NCBI GenBank assembly: GCA_035626235.1
Contig: DASPOB010000039.1
Coordinates: forward strand, 1 to 54,204
Direction of reading: 5' to 3'
Source of the DNA: DATFYP01 sp035626235
GTDB lineage: Archaea > Thermoproteota > Nitrososphaeria > Nitrososphaerales > Gagatemarchaeaceae
DNA: 54,204 bases
Positions 18,644 to 26,282 of this stretch are shown piece after piece (position 1 is the stretch's first letter; each line of letters starts with the position of its first letter). The notes beneath the pieces were generated by a model. That model saw only the letters and a list, made by a program, of their open reading frames with translations, did not search any database and was not told where the DNA came from. The position numbers and the translations under genes were made by a program.

Positions 18644-18731
18644 CGGGCCCGGTGGGATTCGAACCCATGGTCTCTGAGAGGGTCTTCAGCTCCGAAGGCT
18701 GACGCCTTAATCCGTGCTAGGCTACGGGCCC
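18644..18731 (-). tRNA. tRNA-Arg (anticodon TCG read from the loop), with enlarged variable region
   Basis: On the minus strand the 7-bp acceptor GGGCCCG pairs with CGGGCCC. The D stem is GCCT/AGGC with GG in the loop, the anticodon stem TCAGC/GCTGA encloses loop CTTCGGA (anticodon TCG, reading CGA), and the T loop is TTCGAAT with stem ATGGG/CCCAC, one A-C mismatch at its base. The discriminator is G and CCA is not encoded. At 88 nt it is about 12 nt longer than a class I tRNA because 17 nt lie between the anticodon and T stems, containing AGACC twice. A TATA box lies 28 nt upstream. Confidence 0.85.
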
Positions 18732-18754
18732 AAGATTCCGGCGGCCGGCTCCAG

Positions 18755-18762
18755 TAATTAAG
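18755..18762 (-). promoter_or_regulatory. TATA box of the tRNA gene
   Basis: CTTAATTA on the minus strand, centred 28 nt before the tRNA 5' end and overlapping the mtnA stop codon at 18758-18760. Confidence 0.55.
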
Positions 18763-19798
18763 AGATGACGTGCGGAATGTTCTTGGCAATCGGCCGGAGA
18801 ACCAGGCCGCGGTCGGTTATGATCGCCCCCACCAGCTCGGGGGGGGTTACGTCGAACGCCGGGTTGGATACCGGCACCCCTTTCGGGGCGATCCTCCTGC
18901 CTCGGATTCTCACCACTTCCTCGAAGGGTCTCTCTTCCACGGTCACCTCGCTGTGCAGATGCGTGAGGTCAAAGGTCGAGCGAGGAGCCGCAGAGTAGAA
19001 TGGGACGCCGTGCCTGTGGGCAAGCACCGCGACCTGGTAAGTCCCTATCTTGTTGAAAACGAATCCGTCCCGGGTGATCCTGTCCGCGCCGACGATGACC
19101 TTGTCCACTTTCTTCTGGGCCATCACGAAGCCGACCGCGGTATCGGGGATTATCCTGCAGTCAATCCCGTCCCTCGAAAGTTCGAAGGCAGTCAGCCGCG
19201 AGCCCTGTAATGCAGGCCTGGTCTCCGGGACGAGGACGCTTATGCACTTACCCCTCTCCTTGGCCGCCCTTACCACGCCCAGCGCGGTCCCGTAGCCGAC
19301 GGTCGCCAGCGCGCCCGCGTTGCACTGAGTCAGGACGGTGTCTCCGTCTTCCAAGAGGTCGGCCCCGACCGAGCCAAGGCTCCTGTTCACCTCGACATCC
19401 TCGTCTTCCATCCTCTTGACTTCCGCCACCACACGCTTCCTCGCCTCATCGACCGAGCTCCCCTCTTGCGCCGTCGAGAGGACGCGGTCTATCCCCCAGA
19501 ACAGGTTCACGGCCGTCGGTCTCGTCGAGCGGAGGAGTTCCGCGGCGCTGTTCAGGTTCTTGATGAACTCTCCCTTGGTCCGCGCCCTCGAGTTGACAGC
19601 GGCGAGTGCGACACCCATGGCCGCCGCCACGCCTATGGCTGGCGCCCCCCGGACCACCATCGTCTTGATCGCGGCTGCAACGCCTTCCGGGGTCGTGTAG
19701 CGGACGCGCCTGAACGTCGTCGGAAGCGCGGCTTGGTCAATCATCTTCACACCCCCTCTGTCCCATGACACGGTCCTGAGGGTGAAGAAGTCGGCCAT
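18758..19798 (-). CDS. mtnA: S-methyl-5-thioribose-1-phosphate isomerase (aIF2B-like family)
   Basis: 346-residue isomerase of methionine salvage converting 5-methylthioribose 1-phosphate to the ribulose form. Motifs are VVRGAPAIGVAAAMG, the catalytic cysteine in TQCNAGALAT, GYGTALGVV, ETRPALQGSRLTAFEL and the catalytic aspartate in VGADRITRDGFVFNKIGTY. Related archaeal proteins include ribose-1,5-bisphosphate isomerase, but the CNAG/GADRI pattern fits MtnA best. The frame is open upstream to 20101, but the ATG at 19798 starts the conserved domain and a TATA-like GCTTTTCA is centred 28 nt upstream. It is divergent from the EndA operon. Confidence 0.92.
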   Translation of the reverse strand: MADFFTLRTVSWDRGGVKMIDQAALPTTFRRVRYTTPEGVAAAIKTMVVRGAPAIGVAAAMGVALAAVNSRARTKGEFIKNLNSAAELLRSTRPTAVNLFWGIDRVLSTAQEGSSVDEARKRVVAEVKRMEDEDVEVNRSLGSVGADLLEDGDTVLTQCNAGALATVGYGTALGVVRAAKERGKCISVLVPETRPALQGSRLTAFELSRDGIDCRIIPDTAVGFVMAQKKVDKVIVGADRITRDGFVFNKIGTYQVAVLAHRHGVPFYSAAPRSTFDLTHLHSEVTVEERPFEEVVRIRGRRIAPKGVPVSNPAFDVTPPELVGAIITDRGLVLRPIAKNIPHVIS

Positions 19799-19821
19799 GC
19801 GACACAACTCGGCTCGAGGTC

Positions 19822-19829
19822 TGAAAAGC
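19822..19829 (-). promoter_or_regulatory. TATA-like box of mtnA
   Basis: GCTTTTCA on the minus strand, 28 nt before the ATG at 19798. It lies back to back with the endA-like promoter at 19845. Confidence 0.45.
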
Positions 19830-19844
19830 GTTGCCCTTGGAACC

Positions 19845-19852
19845 TTCAAATA
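19845..19852 (+). promoter_or_regulatory. TATA box of the endA-like/ubiA/rfcL operon
   Basis: TTCAAATA centred 36 nt before the ATG at 19885; it supports that start rather than the frame's upstream initiators. Confidence 0.5.
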
Positions 19853-19884
19853 CGGTGAAGAAGCCGTGGCGGAAAGCCAATCCC

Positions 19885-20433
19885 ATGGAAGCCGCCCCCT
19901 CTGAAGAGAAGCAGATACCCCCCCTGAACGGCGTGGTGTCTGAAGGCGTCGTCGAGGTCTCGGAGAAGGACAGGTTCGGCGAGCTGGAAGAGCTGGGATA
20001 CGGAAGCAAGGACGGCGACAGGCTGGTGCTAAGAGACTACGAAGCCCTGTACCTCGCGCACGCCGGGAAGCTCGAGCTGAAAGACCGCGCCGGGAGGGCA
20101 ATCACGTTCGAGAAGATGGCCGAAATCACGCAGAGGGGGGCCAGGGACGCCTGGACGAAGTTCATGATATACCGCGACCTCAGAAGCAGAGGATACGTCG
20201 TCAGGGAGGGGTTCGGCTTCGGCACGGACCTGCGGGTCTACGAGCGGGGGGAGTACCCGAAGAAGGCGGCGAAGTACGTCGTTTTCGCCCTGGACGAAGG
20301 GATCGAGAAGAGGGTCGACGACCTCGAGTCGTCTGTAAAGGAGATGGCGAAGATGGGGAAGGAGGCCATCATAGCTGTAATCGAGAGGCGGGGCGAAGTC
20401 ATCTACTACAGGGTGAGCAGGGCAAGATTCTGA
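19885..20433 (+). CDS. tRNA-intron endonuclease family protein (EndA-like, catalytic His not conserved)
   Basis: 182 residues with the two-domain EndA layout: an N-terminal domain and a C-terminal nuclease domain with LRSRGYVVREGFGFGTDLRVY. EndA cuts bulge-helix-bulge introns in pre-tRNA. The usual triad is Tyr, His and Lys. Tyr119 (RVY) and Lys159 (MGKEAII) are present, but the segment normally reading HAKYLV is AAKYVV, so His is replaced by Ala128. This suggests a structural subunit of a heteromeric enzyme, as in the (alpha-beta)2 endonucleases, with a catalytic partner elsewhere. It is the first gene of an operon: ubiA follows by 8 nt. Confidence 0.85.
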   Translation: MEAAPSEEKQIPPLNGVVSEGVVEVSEKDRFGELEELGYGSKDGDRLVLRDYEALYLAHAGKLELKDRAGRAITFEKMAEITQRGARDAWTKFMIYRDLRSRGYVVREGFGFGTDLRVYERGEYPKKAAKYVVFALDEGIEKRVDDLESSVKEMAKMGKEAIIAVIERRGEVIYYRVSRARF

Positions 20434-20441
20434 GTGGGACG

Positions 20442-21287
20442 ATGAACCTCAGAGCGGGACTCGAGATCATCCGCCCGGTCAACTGCGCAATGATAGGATT
20501 CGCGGTGGTCGTCGGGGAGTTCGTCTCCAGGCCGCCCACCGTGTCCGTCGTCCAGAGCGCCTTCGGGTTCCTCACGGGCTTCTTCATCTGCGCCTACTCC
20601 ATGGCGGTCAACGACATTCTAGACGCGGAGGTGGACAGGGTCAACCAGCCGGGGCGCCCCATCCCCAGCGGAAGGATGACCCCCCAGGGTGCGAACAGGC
20701 TGTCGGTCCTGGCGTTGCTCGCTGGGATGGCCTGCTCGGTGCTCAGCCTTAGCCTGGTGGCTGTGGCGGTCGCAGCCGCCTACGCCTTCCTCTCCTGGCT
20801 CTACAGCCACACGGCGAAGAAGCAGGGTTTCGGGGGGAACCTCATTGTTGCTTCGTCGCTTGCAATCCCCTTTGTGTACGGAGGAATCATCTCGGGGGGA
20901 GCGATCCTGGGATCGCTGCTCCTCCTGATGGCCCTCACGGCGTTCTTCGCGGGGGTCGGCAGGGAGGTCGTGAAGGCCATGGCGGACGTCGAGGGAGACC
21001 GGAAGAGGGGAATCAACTCCATTGCGAGAGCAAGAGGCATGGGAGCGGCGGCCGCCACGGGGGCCGCGTTCTTTCTGCTGGCCGTGGCGACCAGCTGGGT
21101 GCCTTTGGTCGCGGGGCTCGCGAACCCGCTCTACACCTACGGGGTCGTAGTTCCGGACGTCATCTTCGTCTTTCTTGCGTTCTCCATATCCCGGAACCGC
21201 GGCCCTTCTAATGCCCACAGCGTCAAGCAGGTCGCCCTGCTGGGGATGCTAGCCGGGCTCCTGGTGTTCATTGGGGGTGGCGTCTAG
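20442..21287 (+). CDS. Geranylgeranylglycerol-phosphate geranylgeranyltransferase (DGGGP synthase), UbiA family
   Basis: 281-residue integral membrane prenyltransferase with about eight helices. The prenyl-diphosphate/Mg2+ motifs are NDILDAEVD with following NQPGRPIPSG, and the second Asp-rich motif is DVEGDRKRGINS. Archaeal UbiA proteins of this type attach the second geranylgeranyl chain to make the core ether lipid. Other UbiA activities cannot be excluded, but the short length, NQPGRPIPSG and archaeal context favour DGGGP synthase. It sits between the EndA-like gene and rfcL with gaps of 8 and 1 nt, so co-transcription is certain on spacing. Confidence 0.88.
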   Translation: MNLRAGLEIIRPVNCAMIGFAVVVGEFVSRPPTVSVVQSAFGFLTGFFICAYSMAVNDILDAEVDRVNQPGRPIPSGRMTPQGANRLSVLALLAGMACSVLSLSLVAVAVAAAYAFLSWLYSHTAKKQGFGGNLIVASSLAIPFVYGGIISGGAILGSLLLLMALTAFFAGVGREVVKAMADVEGDRKRGINSIARARGMGAAAATGAAFFLLAVATSWVPLVAGLANPLYTYGVVVPDVIFVFLAFSISRNRGPSNAHSVKQVALLGMLAGLLVFIGGGV

Positions 21288-21288
21288 G

Positions 21289-22479
21289 ATGTGGAGCGAG
21301 ACCCACAGGCCCAAGAAGCTGGAGGATGTGGTCGGCAACGACGAGGTGAGGGCCAAGCTCGTCGCCTGGCTGAGCAAGTGGAAGAAAGGGGGGAAGGCGG
21401 TCATCCTGCTCGGCCCGCCAGGGACTGGGAAGACGACGACCGTCCAGCTGGCGGCGAAAAAACTCGGGCTCAACCTCGTGCAGCTGAACGCCAGCGACAG
21501 GAGGACCAAGTCGATGCTGGAAGCGCGGGTGGGGGAGGCGCTTCTCAGCACCAACCTGCTGGGAGAGAAGACGCTGATCTTCCTCGACGAGGTGGACGGC
21601 CTCGCGGGGAGGGCCGACTTCGGGGCGGTCGACTTCATCAGGGAGTCAGTCCGCCGGAGCCTCAACCCCATCGTAATGGCGGCGAACGACCCCGACTCGG
21701 ACGAAGTGAAGAAGCTCTCGGGGGTGGCGACCTGCTACCTCTTCGTCAGGCCCTCAGAGGATGAGCTCGAGAAGCACCTCAGGGGAATCGCCCAGAAGGA
21801 GAAGCTTCAGGTCCCTGACGCCGAGTTGAAGGCGATCGCCGCGTCAGCCCACGGCGACATAAGGTCCGCCATCAATTCCCTGCAGGGAGGCGCCCCCGCG
21901 TCGAAGGACGAGGACATGACTGCGTCCCAATCCCTGAACCTCTTCTTCGAGGCGGCCACGTACAAGGACGCCCTGAGGGCGCTCAGAAGCTACCCGGGGC
22001 AGCCGAGGGAGAAGGTCCGCGACCTGGCCGTCAGCGTCATCCGCTCGAAGATACTCGAGGAGCGGAAGGCGAGGGCGCTCGACGTGCTGTCGAGGGCCGA
22101 CCTGCTGGTGGGTGGAATGGTCCGCGGGGGCGACTGGAGGCTGCTGCGGTACCTCGACCCAATGCTCGCCTCGGGGCTGAGGGATGCGCTCGGGGACGGC
22201 GGGGTCAGCTATTCTCAGGAGGGGGTCCCCTGGCCCCTGCAGCTTCGGATCTGGAACGACTCGCGGAAGCTGAAGGACATCGGCAGCCTGGTGGGCAGGA
22301 GGACCGGGAACAGCATGAGGGGGGCGCTGGTGGAGGACATCCCCTACCTGATGCTGATGTGCGGCGACGGGGGATTCAGGGAGGAGTTCGTCAGGAGCCT
22401 CGGCCTCGAAGAGAACTACGCGGTCTTCGTGGCCAAAGAAGCCGGGAGGACCTCGCGGATTCAGTCAAAGGCGCGCTGA
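21289..22479 (+). CDS. rfcL: Replication factor C large subunit
   Basis: 396-residue AAA+ clamp-loader subunit that opens PCNA for DNA replication. The start MWSETHRPKKLEDVVGN is the family N-terminus. Walker A is GPPGTGKTTT, Walker B LIFLDEVD, sensor 1 MAANDPDS and the HGDIRSAINSLQ helix sensor 2. ATG at 21289 follows the ubiA stop by 1 nt and is preferred over the TTG at 21271. A C-terminal PIP-box is not obvious; the protein is shorter than many RfcL proteins. Its last 19 nt overlap the convergent HTH gene. Confidence 0.95.
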   Translation: MWSETHRPKKLEDVVGNDEVRAKLVAWLSKWKKGGKAVILLGPPGTGKTTTVQLAAKKLGLNLVQLNASDRRTKSMLEARVGEALLSTNLLGEKTLIFLDEVDGLAGRADFGAVDFIRESVRRSLNPIVMAANDPDSDEVKKLSGVATCYLFVRPSEDELEKHLRGIAQKEKLQVPDAELKAIAASAHGDIRSAINSLQGGAPASKDEDMTASQSLNLFFEAATYKDALRALRSYPGQPREKVRDLAVSVIRSKILEERKARALDVLSRADLLVGGMVRGGDWRLLRYLDPMLASGLRDALGDGGVSYSQEGVPWPLQLRIWNDSRKLKDIGSLVGRRTGNSMRGALVEDIPYLMLMCGDGGFREEFVRSLGLEENYAVFVAKEAGRTSRIQSKAR

Positions 22480-22703
22480 AGCGGGTACTGCTCCAGGCTG
22501 CTCCACTCCGAAAAGAATCTGCCCAGGGCCCCCACCAGCGGGTTCGCGTGCTCCACCCTGAAGATCCTTATCCTGTTGAACCTCTTTTCGGAGAGTATCC
22601 CCGACTTCGCCAGGAACTCGAGGTGCTGGGCCGCGGACGTGTGGGAGAGCCCGGACCTCCGGGTTATCTCTGATATGTTGAGCTCCCCGCTCTCCAGCAT
22701 CAC
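22461..22703 (-). CDS. Winged-helix (ArsR-like) regulator following orc1/cdc6
   Basis: About 80 residues with a clear winged helix: GELNISEITRRSGLSHTSAAQHLEFLAKSGILSEKRFNRIRIFRV. Family-like sequence (EELFSSYGRTKVLRV) continues upstream of the GTG at 22703 to about 22751 with no ATG, GTG or TTG, so the true start is uncertain; it may use a rare initiator or be translated through coupling to the orc1 stop 41 nt away. It is on the same strand and transcript as orc1/cdc6 and may autoregulate it. The target is unknown. Confidence 0.7.
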   Translation of the reverse strand: MMLESGELNISEITRRSGLSHTSAAQHLEFLAKSGILSEKRFNRIRIFRVEHANPLVGALGRFFSEWSSLEQYPLQRAFD

Positions 22704-22743
22704 GCGTAGGACCTTCGTCCTCCCGTAGGACGAGAACAGCTCC

Positions 22744-23916
22744 TCAACTTCTAACGTCGGCGACCATCCCTTTTTCGAGCTCTCCGATCAGCTCCTTGGC
22801 CGAGACCAGTGACAGCCCGACCAGCGTCGTCCTTCCCCTCACCCCCTTGCCCGAGATCTGGGTCTCTATGATGCCCTTCCTGGAGAGCTCGTTGACGTCG
22901 TTCCACACCTGGGTGTGGTGGTTGGGGCTGGTCCCCAGGCTCTCGCACAGGGCGCCGTAGCTCTTCTCCACCTCCCCTATGGTTACCGACGTCGAGTCCT
23001 CCTTCTTCAGCAGGTTCGAGACCGCCAGCAGTATGAGCCTCTGGTGCCTGCTCAGGTAGCTCAGCTCCTCCTTCCTGAACTGCGGAGGAAGCGAAGCCTT
23101 GGCGGACCTGACGTGCTCCGGGAGTATGCGCGGCGACTCGGACGCGTCTGCGAGCTTCCCGGCCCTGTACACCAGGTCGAGGGCGTACCGGGCGTCGCCG
23201 TACACGCTCGCTATGTCCGCCGCAAGCTGCGTGCAGCCGTCGCTGAGGCAGCCGTCGTTGAAGGCCTCCATCCTGGAGGCGATGATGTCGAACAGCTGCG
23301 GCCCGGAGTAGGGGTCGAGGGCGATCGAGTTCCACTGGACCGAACTCAGCGTGCTCAGGTCCACCGTCTTCAGGTAGTCGAGCGTCTTGGAGATCAGGAG
23401 CGACGAGAAGACCTGGTTCCCCTGTGACACTTCCCTGAGCCTCGTTATCGTGTAGAGGGCCGAGGGGTCTGCGGTTATGAGCGAATCGGCCTCGTCGAAG
23501 GCTATGACAAGGTGCATGCGGCTGCTCCTCAGCTCGTCCACCAGGGCCGACAGCAGCTCCTCGAAGCTGTAGCCTCGCGACGGGTAGTTCTGCCCGAGCG
23601 AGCTCAGAGCCTTTACCATCACGGCCTGGAGGGACCTGTCGATCCTGCAGTTCACGTGCAGCATCTTCACGAGGTTACCGTAGAGGGCCGCCTTCTTCTG
23701 GAGGGACTCCCCCAGCTTCTTCGCGAGCAGGGTTTTCCCGCTGCCGATTGGGCCCGAAAGCATGACGTTCTGACTGGCCCTCGGCGCGTTCTGAATCACG
23801 CTCTGGAAGTAGAGCTCGAGCGCTTTCAGCTGGGCATCGCGGTGTGGGATCTGGTGAGGCAGGTACTCGGGGAAGAGGAAGCTTTCGTCCCTGAAGACGG
23901 AGCGCGGAGGAGCCAA
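22744..23916 (-). CDS. Orc1/Cdc6-type replication initiator
   Basis: 390-residue AAA+ ATPase with C-terminal winged helix that binds replication origins. The N-terminus has FRDESFLFPEYLPHQIPHRDAQ; Walker A is GPIGSGKT, Walker B LVIAFDEAD, sensor 2 lies in the YGDARYALDLVYRAG region, and the winged helix runs from about residue 285 (LSRHQRLILLAVSNLL). The start is TTG at 23916, with the strong box GCTATATAAT (reversed) centred 32 nt upstream. Archaeal orc1 genes often sit beside an origin, but the upstream gap here is only about 130 bp. Confidence 0.93.
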   Translation of the reverse strand: MAPPRSVFRDESFLFPEYLPHQIPHRDAQLKALELYFQSVIQNAPRASQNVMLSGPIGSGKTLLAKKLGESLQKKAALYGNLVKMLHVNCRIDRSLQAVMVKALSSLGQNYPSRGYSFEELLSALVDELRSSRMHLVIAFDEADSLITADPSALYTITRLREVSQGNQVFSSLLISKTLDYLKTVDLSTLSSVQWNSIALDPYSGPQLFDIIASRMEAFNDGCLSDGCTQLAADIASVYGDARYALDLVYRAGKLADASESPRILPEHVRSAKASLPPQFRKEELSYLSRHQRLILLAVSNLLKKEDSTSVTIGEVEKSYGALCESLGTSPNHHTQVWNDVNELSRKGIIETQISGKGVRGRTTLVGLSLVSAKELIGELEKGMVADVRS

Positions 23917-24045
23917 GGCGATTCAGCCGAAAGTGGCTTTTCGCTATATAATTATGATTCTACGATGCATAGAACGATGTAAAGAGGGTAGAGTGAAAGT
24001 GTTCCCACAGAAACGTAAAAAGAGCCTCTCCGGCGCAGAACGACC
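23917..24045. promoter_or_regulatory. AT-rich divergent promoter region between orc1/cdc6 and the MDR gene
   Basis: Contains the orc1 TATA box at 23943-23952 (minus), the plus-strand box CGTAAAAA at 24014-24021 placed 28 nt before the GTG at 24046, and the short repeat-like ATTATGATTCTACGATGCATAGAACGATG split over 23952-23980. It is AT-rich against its neighbours. A role as replication origin is possible but unproven. Confidence 0.5.
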
Positions 24046-25074
24046 GTGAAAGCGGTCAGGTTCCACAGCCACGGAGGGGCGGAGGTCCTTCGGTACGAGG
24101 AGGCACCAGACCCGGTGCCCAGCGCCGACGAAGCCCTGGTCAGGGTGAGGGCGTGCGCGCTCAACCACCTGGACCTCTGGGCGAGGAACGGGCTCCCCAA
24201 CGTGGAGATACCGCTCCCCCACATCTCGGGGTGCGACGTCGCCGGGGTCGTCGAGTGGGTCCCCGCCGAGGAGAAGGAGTTCAGGAAGGGGGACGAGGTC
24301 GTAGTCAGCCCGGGCATCGGGTGCGGGAGGTGCGACAAGTGCCTCTCCGGGAGGGACGACCAGTGCAGGCAGTACACCATACTGGGGTACGGGGTCGACG
24401 GCGGCTTCGCCGGGCTGGTCAAGGTCCCGAGGACGAACCTGATCAGGAAGCCCGATGCCATGGATTTCGTGGAGGCGGCGTCGTTCCCGCTGGTCTTCCT
24501 CACGGCGTACCACATGGTGGTGACCAAGGCGGAAACGGGACCGGGAGACACGGTGCTTGTGCTCGGGGCGAGCTCCGGGGTCGGCGTCGCTGCGATCCAG
24601 GTGGCGAAGCTATGCGGGGCGCAGGTAATAGCGACGGCGGGGGACCAGTCGAAGATGGAGAAGGCGTCGGGGCTCGGCGCCGACCATACGATTGACCACT
24701 ACAGGCAGGACGTCCTGGCCGAGGTGAGGCGGATCACCGGGAAGAGGGGGGCGGACGTTGTGATAGAGCACGTGGGCAAGGCTACCTGGGAAAGAAGCGT
24801 GAAGGCTCTGGCGAAGGGAGGGAGGCTGGTGACCTGCGGGGCCACCACCGGGGCGGAGGTCACCACTGACCTGAGGTATGTCTACAACAGGGAGCTGACC
24901 ATCTACGGGAGCTTCATGGCGGGCAAGGGGGAGCTCCTGAAGGTCGTGGAGCTCTTCAAGGCTGGGAGGCTCAAGCCGGTGGTCGACAGCACGTTCCCTC
25001 TGGAGAGGGCTGCGGAAGCGGAGACAAGGCTCGAGAAGAGCGAGCACTTCGGGAAGGTCGTCCTGACGGTCTAG
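24046..25074 (+). CDS. Zinc-containing MDR-family dehydrogenase (alcohol dehydrogenase/quinone reductase-like)
   Basis: 342 residues of the medium-chain dehydrogenase/reductase family. It begins MKAVRFHSHGG (GTG start), has a catalytic-zinc region GCDVAGVVEW, the four-cysteine structural zinc lobe CGRCDKCLSGRDDQC and the NAD(P) motif LGASSGVGVAAIQVAKL. Combined features of zinc ADH and quinone reductase leave the substrate open. The GTG start is supported by CGTAAAAA 28 nt upstream. The stop overlaps the convergent OsmC gene by 4 nt. Confidence 0.88.
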   Translation: MKAVRFHSHGGAEVLRYEEAPDPVPSADEALVRVRACALNHLDLWARNGLPNVEIPLPHISGCDVAGVVEWVPAEEKEFRKGDEVVVSPGIGCGRCDKCLSGRDDQCRQYTILGYGVDGGFAGLVKVPRTNLIRKPDAMDFVEAASFPLVFLTAYHMVVTKAETGPGDTVLVLGASSGVGVAAIQVAKLCGAQVIATAGDQSKMEKASGLGADHTIDHYRQDVLAEVRRITGKRGADVVIEHVGKATWERSVKALAKGGRLVTCGATTGAEVTTDLRYVYNRELTIYGSFMAGKGELLKVVELFKAGRLKPVVDSTFPLERAAEAETRLEKSEHFGKVVLTV

Positions 25075-25493
25075 TCGAGAATTTCGTACGTGTGCGTTAT
25101 CTTCGCCGAGCGCGTGATCGTGGCTCCGACGCTGCAGTACTTCTCGGTGCTGTCCCTGATGGCCTCCTCGACGAACTTCTTCTGGAGCCTTTCGCCCTTG
25201 AGGACGTACTTCATCTCGATGGAGGTCCAGGGCTTCGGGAGCCCGTACTTGGGGCGCTCTCCCTTCAGCAGGACCTTCAGCGATGTGAGCTTCTGCTTTC
25301 TCTTGTTGAGTATTGCCACGATGTCCATTGCCGTGCAGGCTCCGAGGGCCGTCAGGACCGCCCTCATGGGGCTCATCCCCTTCTTCACTCCCTCCGAAGA
25401 GTCGTAGACGACGGAGTGGCCAGACGTGTCAGAGCCGATGAAGACGTTTTCCTGAGCCCATGCGACTTCGGCCAGCCAACCTTCGTCACTCAA
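25071..25493 (-). CDS. OsmC-like peroxide reductase family protein
   Basis: 140-residue OsmC/Ohr fold protein with the two redox cysteines in LGACTAMDIVAIL and KYCSVGATI. Members reduce organic hydroperoxides or persulfides. The start is TTG at 25493 (MSDEGWLAEVAW), overlapping the end of the upstream gene at 25486-26049 by 8 nt, so the pair is one transcript from the box at 26075. No resolving partner is nearby. Confidence 0.9.
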   Translation of the reverse strand: MSDEGWLAEVAWAQENVFIGSDTSGHSVVYDSSEGVKKGMSPMRAVLTALGACTAMDIVAILNKRKQKLTSLKVLLKGERPKYGLPKPWTSIEMKYVLKGERLQKKFVEEAIRDSTEKYCSVGATITRSAKITHTYEILD

Positions 25494-26049
25494 CGCTAAC
25501 CACCAGTGGCCTAGACTTCGACGAGACCTCGCCTTTCTCTATAAAACTTCTCCTGCCCCATCTGGCGTACACTTCGCCGACCAGCGCGTGCCTCCCCCTG
25601 CCCAGGTCCGAGGCAGGGAGCTCGAAGGTCTTGGCCACGTCGAGCATCTCTTTCTGGGCGTCTTCCACGCTCGAGGGTATCCTCGGCGGGCCGCCGTCCT
25701 CAGGAACGATCATCGCCCAGATCCTGTAGGGCAGGTCCGGGTCGCGGGACCAGTAGAAGCTCGCCTTCCTCACCTCCTTCTTGACCTCTGCGAGCTTGCG
25801 AGTGAGAAGTCCTCTCTTGACTCCGACGGACATGCGGATGGTCAGCCTCAGTATCTTGTCGAAGTCCTCCCAGGAAACGGTCCAGATGTCGGGGTGGAAG
25901 GCTTCGCGGAGCCCTCCCACGATCCTGAACCTCAGGCTGACCTTGACGGTGTCACCCCGCGCGTAAGACATCCGGTCCGTCATCAGCTCGACGCCGGCAG
26001 CGCGCGTCGCCGGCCAGGTATATTCGCCCCTGCGGTTCTTGAGCGACAT
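25486..26049 (-). CDS. Conserved-looking protein of unknown function
   Basis: 187 residues, soluble, beta-rich in appearance: strands alternate around TVKVSLRFRIVGG, DKILRLTIRMSVG and HALVGEVYARWGRRS, with a C-terminal SRPLVVSVE. The pattern (antiparallel strands with arrestin-like spacing) is suggestive only. The frame is open to 26235, but the Met at 26049 is chosen because TATA box CTTTTATC (minus, 26075-26082) is centred 30 nt before it. Translational overlap with OsmC implies shared expression, perhaps stress-related. No family recognised. Confidence 0.65.
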   Translation of the reverse strand: MSLKNRRGEYTWPATRAAGVELMTDRMSYARGDTVKVSLRFRIVGGLREAFHPDIWTVSWEDFDKILRLTIRMSVGVKRGLLTRKLAEVKKEVRKASFYWSRDPDLPYRIWAMIVPEDGGPPRIPSSVEDAQKEMLDVAKTFELPASDLGRGRHALVGEVYARWGRRSFIEKGEVSSKSRPLVVSVE

Positions 26050-26074
26050 CCAAATCGTGGGAGGCCCTTTAGTG

Positions 26075-26082
26075 GATAAAAG
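26075..26082 (-). promoter_or_regulatory. TATA box of the 25486-26049/OsmC operon
   Basis: CTTTTATC on the minus strand, 30 nt before the ATG at 26049. The rest of 26083-26282 holds CCTTTCAG twice (near 26156 and 26179), a T6 tract at 26191-26196 and plus-strand AT boxes near 26216 and 26238 (GTTTAAAT). Confidence 0.5.
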
Positions 26083-26282
26083 CTTGCGCCGCTCGGCCGC
26101 GACAGGCCCAAAAACGAAAATGAGTGCAAGTCTGGGCCGTTTCTGGCCCCTGAAGGGCCTTTCAGGACGGCTTAACGACCTTTCAGCGCCTTTTTTAACT
26201 CGTTCAAGAAGAAAACATATATTCGGAATCAGCATGGTTTAAATGGAAAGACTGTATGCGTTGTCTGCGGGCCGAGTAGAGT

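Noticed and set aside
18644..18731. Canonical bulge-helix-bulge intron in the tRNA
   Set aside because: No four-base central helix with two three-base bulges can be formed around the 12-nt insertion.
19831..19884. Longer EndA-like start
   Set aside because: The TATA box TTCAAATA (19845-19852) lies inside this extension, and the ATG at 19885 has the expected spacing.
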